Part shown: positions 33,400 through 46,131 of the stretch, one piece after another
Numbering within the stretch: position 1 is the first letter of the stretch
Layout: every line of letters begins with the position of its first letter
Assembly: GCA_030248215.1 (NCBI GenBank)
Contig: JASANG010000290.1
Coordinates: forward strand, 39,564 to 103,563
Source of the DNA: Enoplolaimus lenunculus
Taxonomy: Eukaryota; Nematoda; Enoplea; Enoplida; Thoracostomopsidae
DNA length: 64,000 nucleotides
Reading direction: 5' to 3'
Made by a program: the position numbers and the translations under genes
The notes under the pieces: model-generated
Seen by the model: the letters and a program-made list of their open reading frames with translations, nothing else
What the model was told of the DNA's origin: nothing
Database searches by the model: none

Positions 33400-36300
33400 A
33401 TGAACCCTGTCCAAGTCGTTATTATTTTATTATTAGCACATCTATGTATATATTTATCATGCTATTGCAAAATTTCTAGGCACAGGCGTGAAAATGTTCA
33501 GCAAGTTTCATCATGGTTGCCCTTGCCATCTTCAACTAGAAAGTCTCGTCAACCAAACATAATATTGTTCATCACTGATGATCAAGATGTTGAGCTTGGT
33601 GAGCTTGCACGCTTATTGATTTGTCTGTAAAAGGAAGTATATAGCGGTACCGCGATCATTGTTTGATATTTTGCGCTTTTTGTTGTCTACCTCGAAGTAC
33701 ATGCGTTTCCTGATATATATATATATATATGGTTCAACCTAATATCTGGGTCTGTCAAAAATCGACATCCGGATTCTGTATTGTAACCTATCAGGTATTT
33801 ATTCTGAAAATTTTCAAATAATCGAATTGCATGGTTTGTTTTTAATTGGATTTTGCAAGTTTTTAAGCGGGTTAACAAAATTCAAAAATTTATGCATTTA
33901 GCCTGTTGATTATTAGTATTATAGTTTCGTTGTTTCAAGTAGTAAATTTCAGGACTCAGGTGTAAAATCTGTCACAATTTTTCTGTTACGAAAATCATAC
34001 CGGAGCCGGATATTGAACTATCCACATGTTGCCTTTTTTGGTATCCGGTTGAAACGTAATTGTGAATTATAGGATCAATGGAATACATGCCGCATACATT
34101 ACGAATATTTCGTAAAGGTGGTGTGCAGTGTATCAATGGTTTTGTAACAACCCCTTTATGCTGTCCGAGTAGAAGTTCTATGTTGACTGGATTGTATGTT
34201 CACAATCATCATGTTAATGGAAACAAAGTGAATTGCTCAGGTGAATCGTGGCGCAAGACTTATGAAACAAAGACATTCGCGACGAGCCTGCGAGAAAACG
34301 GCTATCAGACTGGTAATTTGTCAGCTTATTTCGCTTGTTAAGGTCAGAACCTGCCGAAATATTTTTAACTCCTTCCGTGTGGCAGTGCAAAGCATTTTAT
34401 TGTACTGTGGTTGGTGCGGGTTCGTTACTGGAGTGGAGGGTGCCCGGTGGATGTTTCCACATCAACCACCATACCTCTTTAAACTCGATTTGCTCCCCCT
34501 CCCGTTCAAGCCCCCACTCGAGATTTTGTTCCCCGCTTGGATATTTTTAGAAATTAAAATTTAACGTACTTTGGACGTAAACACCCGTTTTGTATTATTT
34601 TTCAATTATATAAATAAGCGTGTAAAGTGTGTTACAACCCGGTTACCAATCGGGGTGCCTAAATTTGAAGCCCCCACTTGTAGTTAACGAATTTTTTGTT
34701 AAGCTAATCGTGTTGTTACATTTCAGGTTATTTTGGTAAATATCTGAATGATTATCGTGGTCAGTATATCCCGCCTGGCTGGCACGAATGGATGGGTTTG
34801 ATTCGAAATTCTCGATTCTATAATTACAGTGTCAATTATAATGGTGCCATAATTGAACACGGGGATCGCTATGAATTTGACTATTTTACTGATCTCATTG
34901 CCAATGATTCGATTGTGTACTGGCAACGGAGCAAGCGTGTACGTTCAGTGCTTTGTTATCGATTAAATTATTACATAATATAAAGCTATGGTAATTAAAA
35001 TTGTCCCGATTTCGAATAGAAGTTCAAGCGCGATTGGAGCTAAAATACATACGTAATCAAATTGATTTATGAATTGTGTTTTTAGATGCACCCTAGTCGA
35101 CCTGTTTTAATGGTGCTTAGCTTTCCTGCCCCTCACGGGCCAGAAGATCCTGCGCCTCAATACAGTAGTTTATTTTTCAACAACACAGCTCACAGGTATG
35201 ATATACTGTATGATAAATGAAGTTGAATTTTAATATATACTTTTAGAACATATTGCAACGACGGCAATAATGCGTAGGTTTAAATCAATGGCGATTGTAA
35301 GAATAACATTTTTTTTCTTCTGGTACCCGTATGAGTAAAAAACGACAAGCCGTAGAAGGAATTTATACTTCAAGTGAAGAAATGCCAGGTTCAAACTTGT
35401 TGTAGAAATCGCAGCAGCTGTAAATTGTTGCAGAACGCCAGCTTGGAATTACGCACCCAATCCAGACAAGCAGTGGCTACTTCAACGAACAGGGAAAATG
35501 GAACCAGTGCATGTCGCGTTTACCGATGCACTACAGCGTCGCCGATTGCAAACGCTGAAATCAGTCGACGATGCTGTGTTAAGGGTAATGCATTTGTGCA
35601 ATTTTTGTGCTAGCATAGCTATAAAATTAGTAACTTGGTTATATATTTAAAGGTTGAATAAGTTGATAGTAATTCGATATTTTATGATGTGGACTTTGGA
35701 AAATCAGAAAAACGTATCTTTGAGTGTTTTTCGCTTTTGGGACAGGGTGTCCGCGTCCGGGAGTATTCGAGAAACGCCGGAAAACCAAAAAATCTGTGAA
35801 AGCCGTGATGGGCTCCGGCTCTATTAGAATTTTTCGGGAGGTTCCACGACTCTGGTAGTGAAATTTCTGCATTTCACATTTTCTGTTGTTTTAGTGAGCT
35901 TTCATATTTCGGGCAATTTCGCAAGTTTATATAGTTTTTCTGTTAAATTTTAAACATTAGGTGACTCTAGCTGCTTAATTTTATTTCACCTTGCGCTCTG
36001 TCGAAATATTTTTTATCTTCGGCTTCGTTATTTTAACCTCTGTATGCCTTGGCAATACATTTAACACTGAGTTTGTGTGAAGGCTTACCTGATTTTTTGT
36101 CGGTGAATTTGGAGCTTTATATGTTGCAGTTTAAGGATTCTTCATGCGCGTGTACTGTATTGAAAGAATCGTGGAAAATTCTTGAAAATTGCAAAAAATA
36201 ACTCCTGAAGCTGTGTGGACACCCTGTTGGTAATGTGTTTGTCTAATTACTTTGTGAATAGTGTTTGCATATTTTCAAGTTTTGCAGCTATTTCGCGAAA

Positions 36301-39300
36301 TCCGAGACTATGGGGAGTTGCGTAACACGTTTATGATGTTCACTTCTGATCATGGTTATCACCTAGGCCAGTATGGTTTAGTCAAGGGCAAGAATATGCC
36401 GTATGAGTTCGACGTCAAAGTACCGTTTTTTGTCAGGGGGCCTGGAGTTCCGAAGGGTGTTAGGTACTATTTTATTGTAATAGATTTAACTTAAATCGTA
36501 TTTATTAGTATTTGATCGTTGGTTAGCAGGGTTTAACCCTAATTTTTGCAATAAATCAATTGCTGTTCTGGTTCCGCGGTGAACTTCAGATGAAGTGAAA
36601 TTTTTGAGACGTAAATTTTTTTATTCCTGAACTAAGTTTTCGTAATTGCTACAAAACGCAAAAATTCCTGTTCCGGTGGTGAAAGATGTTGGAACCAGAT
36701 TTTTTGCAGTTTTGTGCAAATTACGAAAATAAGCTTAAAAATAAAAAGTTTGAGTCTGAACATTTTTCTGAAAGGCAAGTTCTTTTTACAGCCTGTGTTT
36801 CGTCTACCAATTACGCATAATTACGCATATTTTAAAGTATTCGGCGCATTTTTTATAGGACTTGGAAAACTGGCTAGTGAAAACGCGAAACAGTCTATAT
36901 CCATTTATTTCATTCTGAACTATAGTCTGTTTGCAATAATAATTCGGTGGTACAGCAGATTCACAATTTCTGTTTCGGTTTGTGTTGCTGTTCCGGTGAA
37001 AAATGAATTCCTGTTTCTGCTTTATAATTCTTGTTGGAACTTTTTGGATTTTTGGAACCGTATTATTTTTGCTATTGTGGCTGCGTTCATAGCATTGATT
37101 GTTTCAATTAATCGTTAACGTTCGGTTCCGATGTCCAAATTTTTAAAATCTTGCTCAGAATGTATGTCTAAAATTAAGATTTTCACGCGTAAAGGAATGT
37201 TTGTGGTGTTTTTAGAATATGGCGTCCTGTTCTTAATATCGATATCGCTCCGACAATTCTTGACATGGCCGGTTTATCTCGAGTGGAAAGGATGGACGGC
37301 GAGTCGTTTTTGCCAATTTTGCACTACGAAAAGAAAAGGCGAAAACGGTTTGCAGTGCTATTGTTCTAAGATGGTCTATAATAATTATTTGTATAGTGCA
37401 AAGCCAAAAACCGAGATCCGTATAAGGCAGTATCCGGATCCGGTGTCACGAAAATTTTTTTGCCTCCATGAAAATATGTCCCCGGGCAAATTTTCATACG
37501 AAATGTGCCCCCGGGCAAATTTTTAAGGAGATACTTAATGAAAAGTTGCCCCCTTTTATAAAAATTTGCCCCCCCCTTAAGTAATTTAAACTTTTCGTGA
37601 CATAAAGCTGCACTACGACCCGTGGCAGTTTCAGAGTGGTGTGTTTCCATATCCGACTCATCGAATAAGTTTTTAAAAACACCAGGGTACAGCCAGAAGT
37701 CACCCTTTGGCCCCGACTAAAACTGGACTTCTGGCTGCAGTACAATTTTTGTCGGACATTTCGGCAATTTTGGTAGCGAAATTTTCTGTTTTACAAAAAT
37801 TGAATCGTTCAGTGAGTTTCGTTTTAAGTTATAGTGCAATTTTTAGGACATTTTCGAACATTACTTGTCGGTATGTCTTCACAAAGCCTAAGGCAGAATT
37901 TTTGACTAGAGGTTCCAAGAAGCGCATTTGAAACACATATCGACGAGACTGATACATAAATACACCGCTCTAAACCGCTACAGGTCGTAGTGCAGCTTTA
38001 TGTTAGGAAAAGTTTAAATTGCGGGGGATGGGAAAATTTTTATAAAGGGGGCACTTTTTCATTAAGTTTCTGTATAAAAAATTTTCCGGGGGGGGGGCAC
38101 ATTTTTGTATGAAAATTTGCCCAGGAGCAAATTTTAATGGGGCAATTTTTTGCGACACCATGCCAATCCCTTTAACTTACGATTGCGTTAACAATCAGTC
38201 TCCAGCTCGCGTTTGAATTATGTGGTAGATTAATATGTGGTCGCACCACAGTGAACAGTTGAACAAAAACTGAATCTGCAAACGTATGTAATATTAATTG
38301 CACAAAAGTATTGTTCGCAAGTATAAAGGTAAGAAAGATTAAAGTTCAGTAATGCCTATGAACACTGCTTGTACATAGTTGTCTATTTGAATAATAATTT
38401 TTCAACAACTGACCACACCTGTAGGTGCGCTCGTGTAGAAGAGTAGAGATTATCCGTAAACCTCGTTCAGTAATAACAGAGCAACGGAAATTTTTTGAAA
38501 AAGTGTCTTCTTGTTAGCCATTTCGTTCTTTAGGGTGATTGTGTTTGATGTTCCGACATGGCGACAGTCGTTCCTGATTGAACGAGGGTGCGTTGCTTTG
38601 AAAGCTTAAGGGATCTGCAATAATTGCAGCGCGGCTCCGCGCGTTATGTTAAAAAATAATTTCTATGAAACAAACGGCGCCGCGCGGGGTATTTAAAATG
38701 TACTTTTAAGCATTATGCAACATGCATATCAGTCATCGGTTTGGAAAGTTGTACGGTTGAATCCATGTTGTTTTAAAGTGATTCGTTGTAATTTTCGGCA
38801 TCATTGTTAGTTCTCCATCCGATACAACTGTGCAAGAGTCTTGACTACTTAATGAACTTGTTTGTAATAGATTAATGTTTGATAAATAATTACACTATAG
38901 TTTGCTTTAGTCGAAGTCAGAAGTTAATAAGAGTTCGGGAACGATGGGAAAGGCAAAAAGAACGTTTCAGCAAAGAGCTTCGAATTAACAAGGAATGCTT
39001 TAAACCGCAGTATTCCGCTCCATGTAAATTGTTTCAGGTACGCAAGTTTGACACAGTTCAATTAAGACATTTGCTGCGAACGAACTTTAAACAGTTATAT
39101 TGTGAAGGAAGTTATCCATCATATTTTGACAGTCTCGCTGTTTAGTTCACCAAATTAGCAAGAGTTGAACTATTTTCAAGTAAAATTTTTAAACCGCACT
39201 TAGCGTTGGAAAATTTAAAAACTTCTAGACTTTTCAATGCGCCAAAAGTAAACTCTTTGCTGTATGTTCTCAAACGTGTTTTTATCTTTTGAAATTTTAC

Positions 39301-42300
39301 TGTCTGTGTGTTGCTGTAATTGTTGTGACACTGCAGCGAAGTTATTTACTGTTATTGTAGCGCGGTTTTACATGTTTTAGCAATGGGAGTGTAGGCGTGA
39401 TCCGGTTGGCCGCTGGAGAATTTTTAAATGCCGAGGCAGAGTATCTATTAAGAAAAATTGTGTCTGCCTCGTGGATCAAAAACGGCCAAACTTATACCGA
39501 TTGCAATCATTGGGCTTGCGTACAAATGGTGAAACCAGTGATAACGGTAGTTGTGGTCACTATCTCCGATAGATATCGTTTAGACCACCAGAATCGGCAA
39601 TAATTTTTTAGAAACTTAACAGAATGCGATGTGAAGATAAACTGAAGTCCAATACATTGTCAGTTCTGAATAATTCAAAGGAAAGAAATGAAGTCATCTT
39701 GGATATTAACGCCTTGCTTTTGAATTTTTGGTATCAAGTAGTATCAGTTTTCGGTGTCTAGGTATGTTGCTAACCGCGTAATATGTTACATAATTCGTTT
39801 TACTAGTAGGCGCAAAACTCGTTTGCTTTGTAGTTAATCAATTGCTCGAACGCATCAAAAGGTCAGTAGATGTTGAAAGCGAAATGGAAAACGCGAAAAT
39901 GTTTCAAATTGTTGATGAAATGACGCTTGCTGATTGGGAAAGAAATGTTAACCAAACTGCAGGCAATAGTGCCCTGACAAACCAACATGAAGCTTTAATA
40001 ACTGAGGACCAGCTGGACAGTTGGGAAGACGAATTTTTTCGGCAGATTTTACAGGTAAACAGGGGTGTAGCTGAGGTTTTGTAAACGGATTTCGTGCGTT
40101 ACCAACTGAACAAATTTTAAAAAAACCATTCACAAGCATCATCGAAGGGGTTTGACATCTAACCCGCTTTGCTGCGCTCTTGCAGATACATAAAATGAGT
40201 CGAAATGGTTTTAATTATTAAAAGACGCATTTCTAAATTGTGATTGAAAAATCACGAACTTATTGGTAAATAAATTTTTTGTAACCCACACCACAAATAA
40301 ATGTTGTTTAGCTTGATTAGTTTTACTTTAGAAAGATATTCTTGAAAGCGCTGAATGGACTCAAGGGTGTTTTGATGCTGACGCAACGGCAACTTGTTCG
40401 AAAAGGAACTGGGCAAGTTATGGAACATCGGATGCTTTTGACAGTGCCGATAGTGACGAGGTATCAAATTTTAGTGCCCGTATTCTCAAAATATTGTTAG
40501 CACCTATAGCCTAGCCTGTGATTAGGTGCCAAACTTTATATATTTTTACATAGTTTACTTTGGTGTTCTGTAGAATTCGGATGCACTGCCTTAGAACGTA
40601 GCTTATTTATAAACTACTACTACTACTACAGACTGACGAGAGTTGCTGCAAGAGTCGAGTTTTCGCAACAAAACTAATTTGATAAACGACAAAGTTTTGA
40701 CAAAGACCTGGTCTTTGTTCTTTAATTGCTTTAACGTCAGGCCCGAGTTAATGATTGAATGTTCAAATAAACGAATCACATGCCCCACATGTATGAAATA
40801 TAATTCTAGATAACCGCTTTGCTACGCATATGTTGTTTACTACATACTAACCTTGCATCGTATCGTTTGTTCGTTTAAGCACTGGTTTGAAAACGCACAT
40901 CGCGAGAAACGATCTCTTCGTTCAGCTCAACATTCATATGCCCATCCTTTTTATGGAGTCAGATTATTTGGTTTCCAGTCAACGCCAGCAAAACGTATGA
41001 TTAAATGCGCAAATAAGCGTACATTTTAAATTTAAATTCGCTAATCATGATGCGGACTTGTTTTAAATCATATTCAGATCATTGATGCTATACTATTTGA
41101 CTATAAGCACGGAAGAGTACGGTGTAGATTGAACGAAATCAGGGCATAATGCGTTTGAATATTATATTATATAAATGGCGTTTTGCTGGTGTGGGAGAGG
41201 CCCTGAATCTTTCTAGTAAAGCGCCGCTTATTTGTACCAACATTGAGTTGCAAAAGTGATACATTTTGTGTAAGCGTAATATTTTGTAATTTGTTCTTGA
41301 AACAGAAGCGCTTGTGTTTTAGGGAAGCGACGTTTTAGGGGCTGCCGAGTGTTTCGAAATGAAACCGTTGAGTGCAAACCCCGAGTGTACGAAGACATTA
41401 ATGCTTGGAATACACGGACGCAGAAATTGCAACGACGTATTAGAAAATATACGAAGCATGTTGAATACTTGAAGGTTAGTGTAAATCAAGGAGTCTAACA
41501 GGTTGGCACCAGGGTGCGTAACCGAATATCCGTTTCCGGTTAAAATCGGTATCCGTCTCCGTTATAGAATTACCGGAAATTCTGTCTTTTATACGCTCAA
41601 AATTTGTTATAAATCACGTATGTCTCGCAATTTTTCATTAAAGATATTCTGCAATTGTTGAAATGAAACCGAAATTGCGATATGCATCCAATATCTCAGA
41701 AAAATAAAACATCTTTGAAATTTTTATATTTTAATATCCTTTTTTCGTTTCCGTTATTTCGATCACTGTTTCTTTTCGTTAGGTTTACTATCCGTTTACA
41801 CCCTGGTTGGCACTGTTTCGGTTGAAAGTAATTGAAGTTTTTCCATTATCTGAACAAAATTTAATCGCAATGTTTTTTACAATGAATTTAGTTGAATCTT
41901 CCACAGTTTGTTTCGCAAGAAGTTCCCATTAATTAGCTCGTCGCAGCTGAGCTGATCGGTAGTTAGACGATTAATTGATCTTTAATTTTAACCAATGTCA
42001 TCTTCATTAAGAATATCCAAAGTCATTTACATACTGAAAGACCGACTGCTCGAAAGTTAAAAGAAGACCAACAACATCAATTTAGCGGTGTAATTTCAAT
42101 CGCTGGAATTCAAAATTCTAATAATGCTGATCATCGAACGTGCAAATGCGGACCTGCGCTGGAGAAAGAAGTTATTAGCGCTGATTTGATGACTAAACAT
42201 CCTTTGAGGTTAGTGTTTGTTACGTTTCACGTTGATTTGGCAGCGGACTATATTATTAAATTATATCCTTTTTGTAGAACTAGAATTGTTGACGCTATAT

Positions 42301-45147
42301 GTTGTGCAAAGCAGTATCTTTCGATATGTTTAAGTTTTGTATTTTAGAAATTTAACTAATATTCCATCACTCAGATTGTTGTTATAGAAGTTTTACTGTT
42401 GTGTGTAGAAGTACAGTGTACTTTATTGTATTCATTTACCGACGCACTGTAGTTCAGGTTTGAATATTTGCACATGTTTGAAGTGAGATTGTAGCCGCAA
42501 AAAATCGCTATCAAATCAACGTTATACTGCTGATAATTCTGGCGCTTCTGGAGAAAGGTTTAACGATCAACATCACCTGTTGTGGCGGCCTATCTCAATG
42601 TATTCGTCCGATAGTTCTTCCGGTGAAAACGGCCTCAGCGAAAAAGTTTTGTTGAAAGATGTCGCTTTGGATACGGCAAGAATAAACGGTACATCAAAGC
42701 GCGTGCTCAGGTCAAAGCGGCGTGGATCTGCGCGGACATTCAGGTTTCGACATCATCGATACTGGAAAGGACGTAGAAGGTATTATGATGTGTGGTACAT
42801 TCTATGTAGTTAGGTGGACTCGTAGATTTTCGGTTCTGTTTTAAAAATTGGAGGTTGTGATTGTACGATTTTTTCGAGTAAAGCCCTATTCACACGTGCA
42901 AATTTTTACAGCAAAACCTTGCACTGCAATTTGCACGTGCAAGTTTTTTCACAAAACAGCCACAATTTATTCATGATTGATATACGCCAAGAATTAATTC
43001 ATAGGTATGAATAGCCTTGCAAATCAAATAATTTATCATCATTGGATGAGCAGATGATTTATAGCTTATGCTTGATATTTATTGCAATAGGCTACAAATT
43101 ATCTGCATCAATTCATGTCAAGATTCCTAATGAAAATGATGTGTTCGTTATTTTGTACCATGTAGAACCACAGTAGTTGAACACTCTTGTCTAAGAGTGA
43201 TCATCTACTCTTGTTGATATATACGCTACTATTAACAAGTTTTAGACCTATCTCTGACAAAAAGCTCTATTGCAACATTCCGTCGATGAATTGTTTTACA
43301 CATAATAATGATCACTGGAAGACACAACCAAAATGGACATGTTAGTTGCACTGCTGGATTGAAGTTTCTCACGTATTTTGAGCTTCCTCTAAGTGTATAA
43401 CTGGCAATTTCAGCTTAACTTTCTGAAAATTCTGACTTAAATCTACCAGAACATCGGGTTTCGAAATTGCAAGTTTATCACATTCACAACAAAGCAATAG
43501 CTGGTTTGTTTTTTTTGTTTTGACACATGAGGTTTATAAATCGTTTAAATTTTGAAGATGGTCGTGATATGCTATATTTTGCAAATTCCGTAGCATTTCC
43601 AACGATACTTATTGTTTCTGCCGAAATACATTTCACTATTGATTTAGAAAATAGTAAACAAGCGATTACAAATGAGTTAGAGTTTGTAGTTACGTTGACT
43701 CTATTTTTGGTTTATGAATTCAGCATATTTTTCAGTGGGCCCGTTTTGTTTCTGCCAAAATTCGCTCAACAATACGTATTGGTGCCTTCGGACAATCAAT
43801 GAAACTCACAACTTTTTATATTGCGAGTTCATCACCGGATTCGTTTCATATTATGATCTTAATAAGGATTATTATCAGGTACATATTGAATATTAGTTAA
43901 ACTTGGTTGTTGGCTTTTCCGGTGCAGTTACTAAATTTCAAACTTTGGATTTTCAAATTATCACAATACGTACGTTCTTTAAATTGTTTGTTGTGCAATT
44001 TGTACTCAACAGCGCTGTGAAGGGAAGCGTACCATGTATTTCCTTCATTATTTTAGTTGCATAATAGCGTATATCAGCTTTCTGTGCCGCAGCTAGAACA
44101 AATGAGTGCTGAATTAGCAATTTTGCGACAATGCGCAGGGACCAGCGAGTGCAATCAATTTAGAGGTAATACAACATTGCAGGTTTGCATTGTGTTATGG
44201 CTGTACTAGCGACTTTTTTGTGAGCCAGGTGTAATGTTGCAGTAACAAATTTTGCAAATAATATTAAACTTTTAACCTGTATAATTCACTTTTTGGTGCT
44301 CTCTGTAAACCCTCCTGTGATGAGGGCCGCCAAATAGGTTTTTGATCATGCGTTTGCATCAGGCGCATTTGAACTCCGAGTTGGACAGTATCCGTAGTTG
44401 TAGTATTTGTAAGTTTCGTTTCGCAGAATAAATTTCGTCCGTTCTACATGTGGTGGAAACACTATTGGTGTCACAGATTAGTATTTAATTTTCACAATCT
44501 TGGTCCATATTTTTCGCTTCTGTACTAAAACTGGCAATGGTAGTCTGAAAAACACTTCCGACTATTGGTTCGTAATTTTTGTTTCGCTGACATTTTGTTG
44601 TAAAATACGTGTTCTGATTATAAGTGGCCAGTTGTGGTGGCAAGAATTCTTTGAGGCAGTTGAAAGCCACAAGTTTTTGCCGAAACTTTTTGAAAACTTT
44701 TACATTTTGCGCGAATGCACAAAACTCTGGATATCCGAAATGAATTTTTTGTCATCAGATTTCAATTGAACACTATGCAGCATACCAAATAATGTTGAAA
44801 TATTACTGAAGTAAATTATAATTGACAATGAGCATAAAATTTCTGTGCTGAAGATATCCGGCTACCGTGCAGTGTTTTTCAAAGGGCTTTTCTGCACGAA
44901 GAGACTCTGAAGTGAACCGTTATGAATATAATACGCTATTTGATCGCTTATAAATTAACGTTTATCAAAACACTGTAGATACTTGCAATAATAGTAAATG
45001 CATTTTTCGGAAGTGTTTTGCATTTGTTACGCCATTCGCGAAACAAATTCTTTCTGTACCTTTTGTTTGCTTAAAATTTTTGTTAGCATTATATATTGTG
45101 TTTCAGGCCAAAACGCCGCCGACATGAACACAAAAGGAAGAACGTGA
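33400..45147 (+). CDS. Extracellular heparan sulfate 6-O-endosulfatase (Sulf family)
   Basis: Twenty phase-matched exons give 991 codons plus TGA: 33400-33598, 34073-34312, 34727-34938, 35086-35195, 35434-35584, 36288-36463, 37216-37347, 38534-38587, 38911-39037, 39381-39528, 39834-40054, 40332-40460, 40880-40970, 41323-41474, 42012-42208, 42495-42779, 43246-43340, 43736-43878, 44093-44165, 45107-45147. A signal peptide is followed by [10 protein letters not shown] (metal-binding Asp60/61), [11 protein letters not shown] (formylglycine from Cys96), FPAPHGPED and [20 protein letters not shown] at 523-526 is a furin-like site. A basic hydrophilic domain and the family C-terminal domain ([20 protein letters not shown]) follow. 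Sulfs trim 6-O-sulfate from heparan sulfate on the cell surface and so tune Wnt, FGF and BMP signalling. Exon 19 could start 15 bp earlier (44078). An alternative donor near 44184 would change only the last residues. Length fits the family (870-1,114 aa). Confidence 0.95.
35743..36226. mobile_element. hAT-like MITE in sulfatase intron 5
   Basis: A 484-bp segment starts CAGGGTGTCCGCGTCCGG and ends CTGTGTGGACACCCTG, giving an inverted terminal CAGGGTGTCC. The interior is non-coding. The flanks TTTTGGGA and TTGGTAAT do not form a clean 8-bp duplication, so the insertion is probably old. It sits between exons 5 and 6. Confidence 0.55.
37441..38159. mobile_element. Foldback element with ~185-250-bp inverted arms in sulfatase intron 7
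   Basis: The left arm begins GGTGTCACGAAAATTTTTTT and has GGGCAAATTTTCATACGAAA and CATAAAGCTGCACTACGACC. The right arm is its inverse: GGTCGTAGTGCAGCTTTATG, GTATGAAAATTTGCCCAGG, ending TTTTTTGCGACACC. Pairing appears to run about 185-250 bp per arm around a centre of roughly 230 bp, which holds a small CAGCCAGAAGTC/GACTTCTGGCTG hairpin (about 37692-37735). No target duplication was identified. Confidence 0.65.
41510..41805. mobile_element. hAT-like MITE with 8-bp target duplication (GTTGGCAC), sulfatase intron 14
   Basis: The 296-bp element starts CAGGGTGCGTAACCGAATAT and ends TATCCGTTTACACCCTG. It is flanked by identical GTTGGCAC at 41502-41509 and 41806-41813. It belongs to the same family as the 31823-32170 element (CAGGGTG ends, CCGGTT-rich interior). 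The intact ends and duplication suggest a fairly recent insertion. Confidence 0.85.
42884..43040. mobile_element. Partial foldback MITE related to the 50134-50399 element
   Basis: The sequence CCCTATTCACACGTGCAAAT then TTGCACTGCAATTTGCACGT and GCAAGTTTTTTCACAAAAC resembles the left arm at 50134 onward (TTCACACGTGCAAGTTTTTG). Part of the body (TTCATAGGTATGAATAGCCT) follows, but the right arm is not evident. Located in sulfatase intron 16. Confidence 0.45.
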
Positions 45148-46131
45148 CTGTAAATGCCGACTTTAAGTTTTAGCTTTAAATCACTGAATTGCCATTGCAA
45201 GTATTTTGGCGATTAAGATAATATGCAAATTTTCACACATTTCTGTGCAATTATAAGTTTGGTCGTTTTATCTTTAAGCGATTGATTCCTAAAATTTTTT
45301 TAAGTGAATTTAATTACGCTCTTGAGCTCTATATTGTTCAGATTAATTTGTAAGTACTGTGAAACTCGCATTGAAAATCGGATGATCCTACTTATTTCAC
45401 TGAAAACATAATACACGTTTTGAATAGCTTCACGTAAGGTGAAACCAATATATTGGTTATCGCCAGCTTTCAAGTTTCATACCCAGTTGGCCGACCTGCC
45501 TAAAGCGTTTAGCATTTTACAACATTCGTGCATTATTGATGTGACTGAGTACGGTGGATTTATAATAGTATAGTATTGGTTTTAGTAAAATCTTTACTGA
45601 CTGTTTTAGTTTTGAAGGGTTCTCGCGTCACAGGGATCTGGTGCAAACAGGAAAAAAGTGGTAGTTTCAGGAGAAAAAAAGAAATGGCCACCCTGCCATT
45701 ACTTTTTTGAGCCGACTTTAGAGTCAATAGATTTTTAATCAAAACGGACAGAACTTTCGGTTTATGCCCATGGTATGTACTTGACACAACTTTAATAGCA
45801 GGCCGTTTCAGACTCAAACAGAATCATGAACCCTACAACAAGTAACTTGCAATCCTTTTGTCTGCAACACGGGAAATTTTGGTGTTGTATATGCCAGGGT
45901 TGTTGGCCGGAAAACAATTTCATTTTTTCCGGTCAATTTTTTCCGAAAAAACAACCCTGGTATATGCTCCTTTTAGTTCCTGCAATAAAATTTTTTTTCA
46001 ATTGTCAGTGCTGACTAACTCGCCGAGTCAGGGATCCAGCGTAGAGTTTTCCGTCTATATAACAATTTCACACATTTTGTTTTAATAAATATATTTAGTT
46101 CTTATATTTTCGCCATTACAAACTCTTAACC
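45148..46131. other. Convergent intergenic region between sulfatase and receptor genes
   Basis: About 1 kb holding the 3' ends of two convergent genes. The basic reading CCAAAACGCCGCCGACATG of the last sulfatase exon stays open in another frame to 45172, but the splice phase favours the stop at 45147. A tiny hAT-like MITE lies at 45895-45959. On the minus strand TATTAAAAC, about 50 bp after the receptor stop, may act as a poly(A) signal. No further gene was seen. Confidence 0.55.
45895..45959. mobile_element. Very small hAT-like MITE with 8-bp target duplication (GTATATGC)
   Basis: Only 65 bp: starts CAGGGTTGTTGGCCGGAAAA and ends CCGAAAAAACAACCCTG, with a 10-bp terminal inverted repeat. Perfect flanking GTATATGC repeats are at 45887-45894 and 45960-45967. 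The interior has an inverted GGCCGGAAAA/TTTTTCCGG pair. The duplication shows real insertion rather than chance symmetry. Confidence 0.85.
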
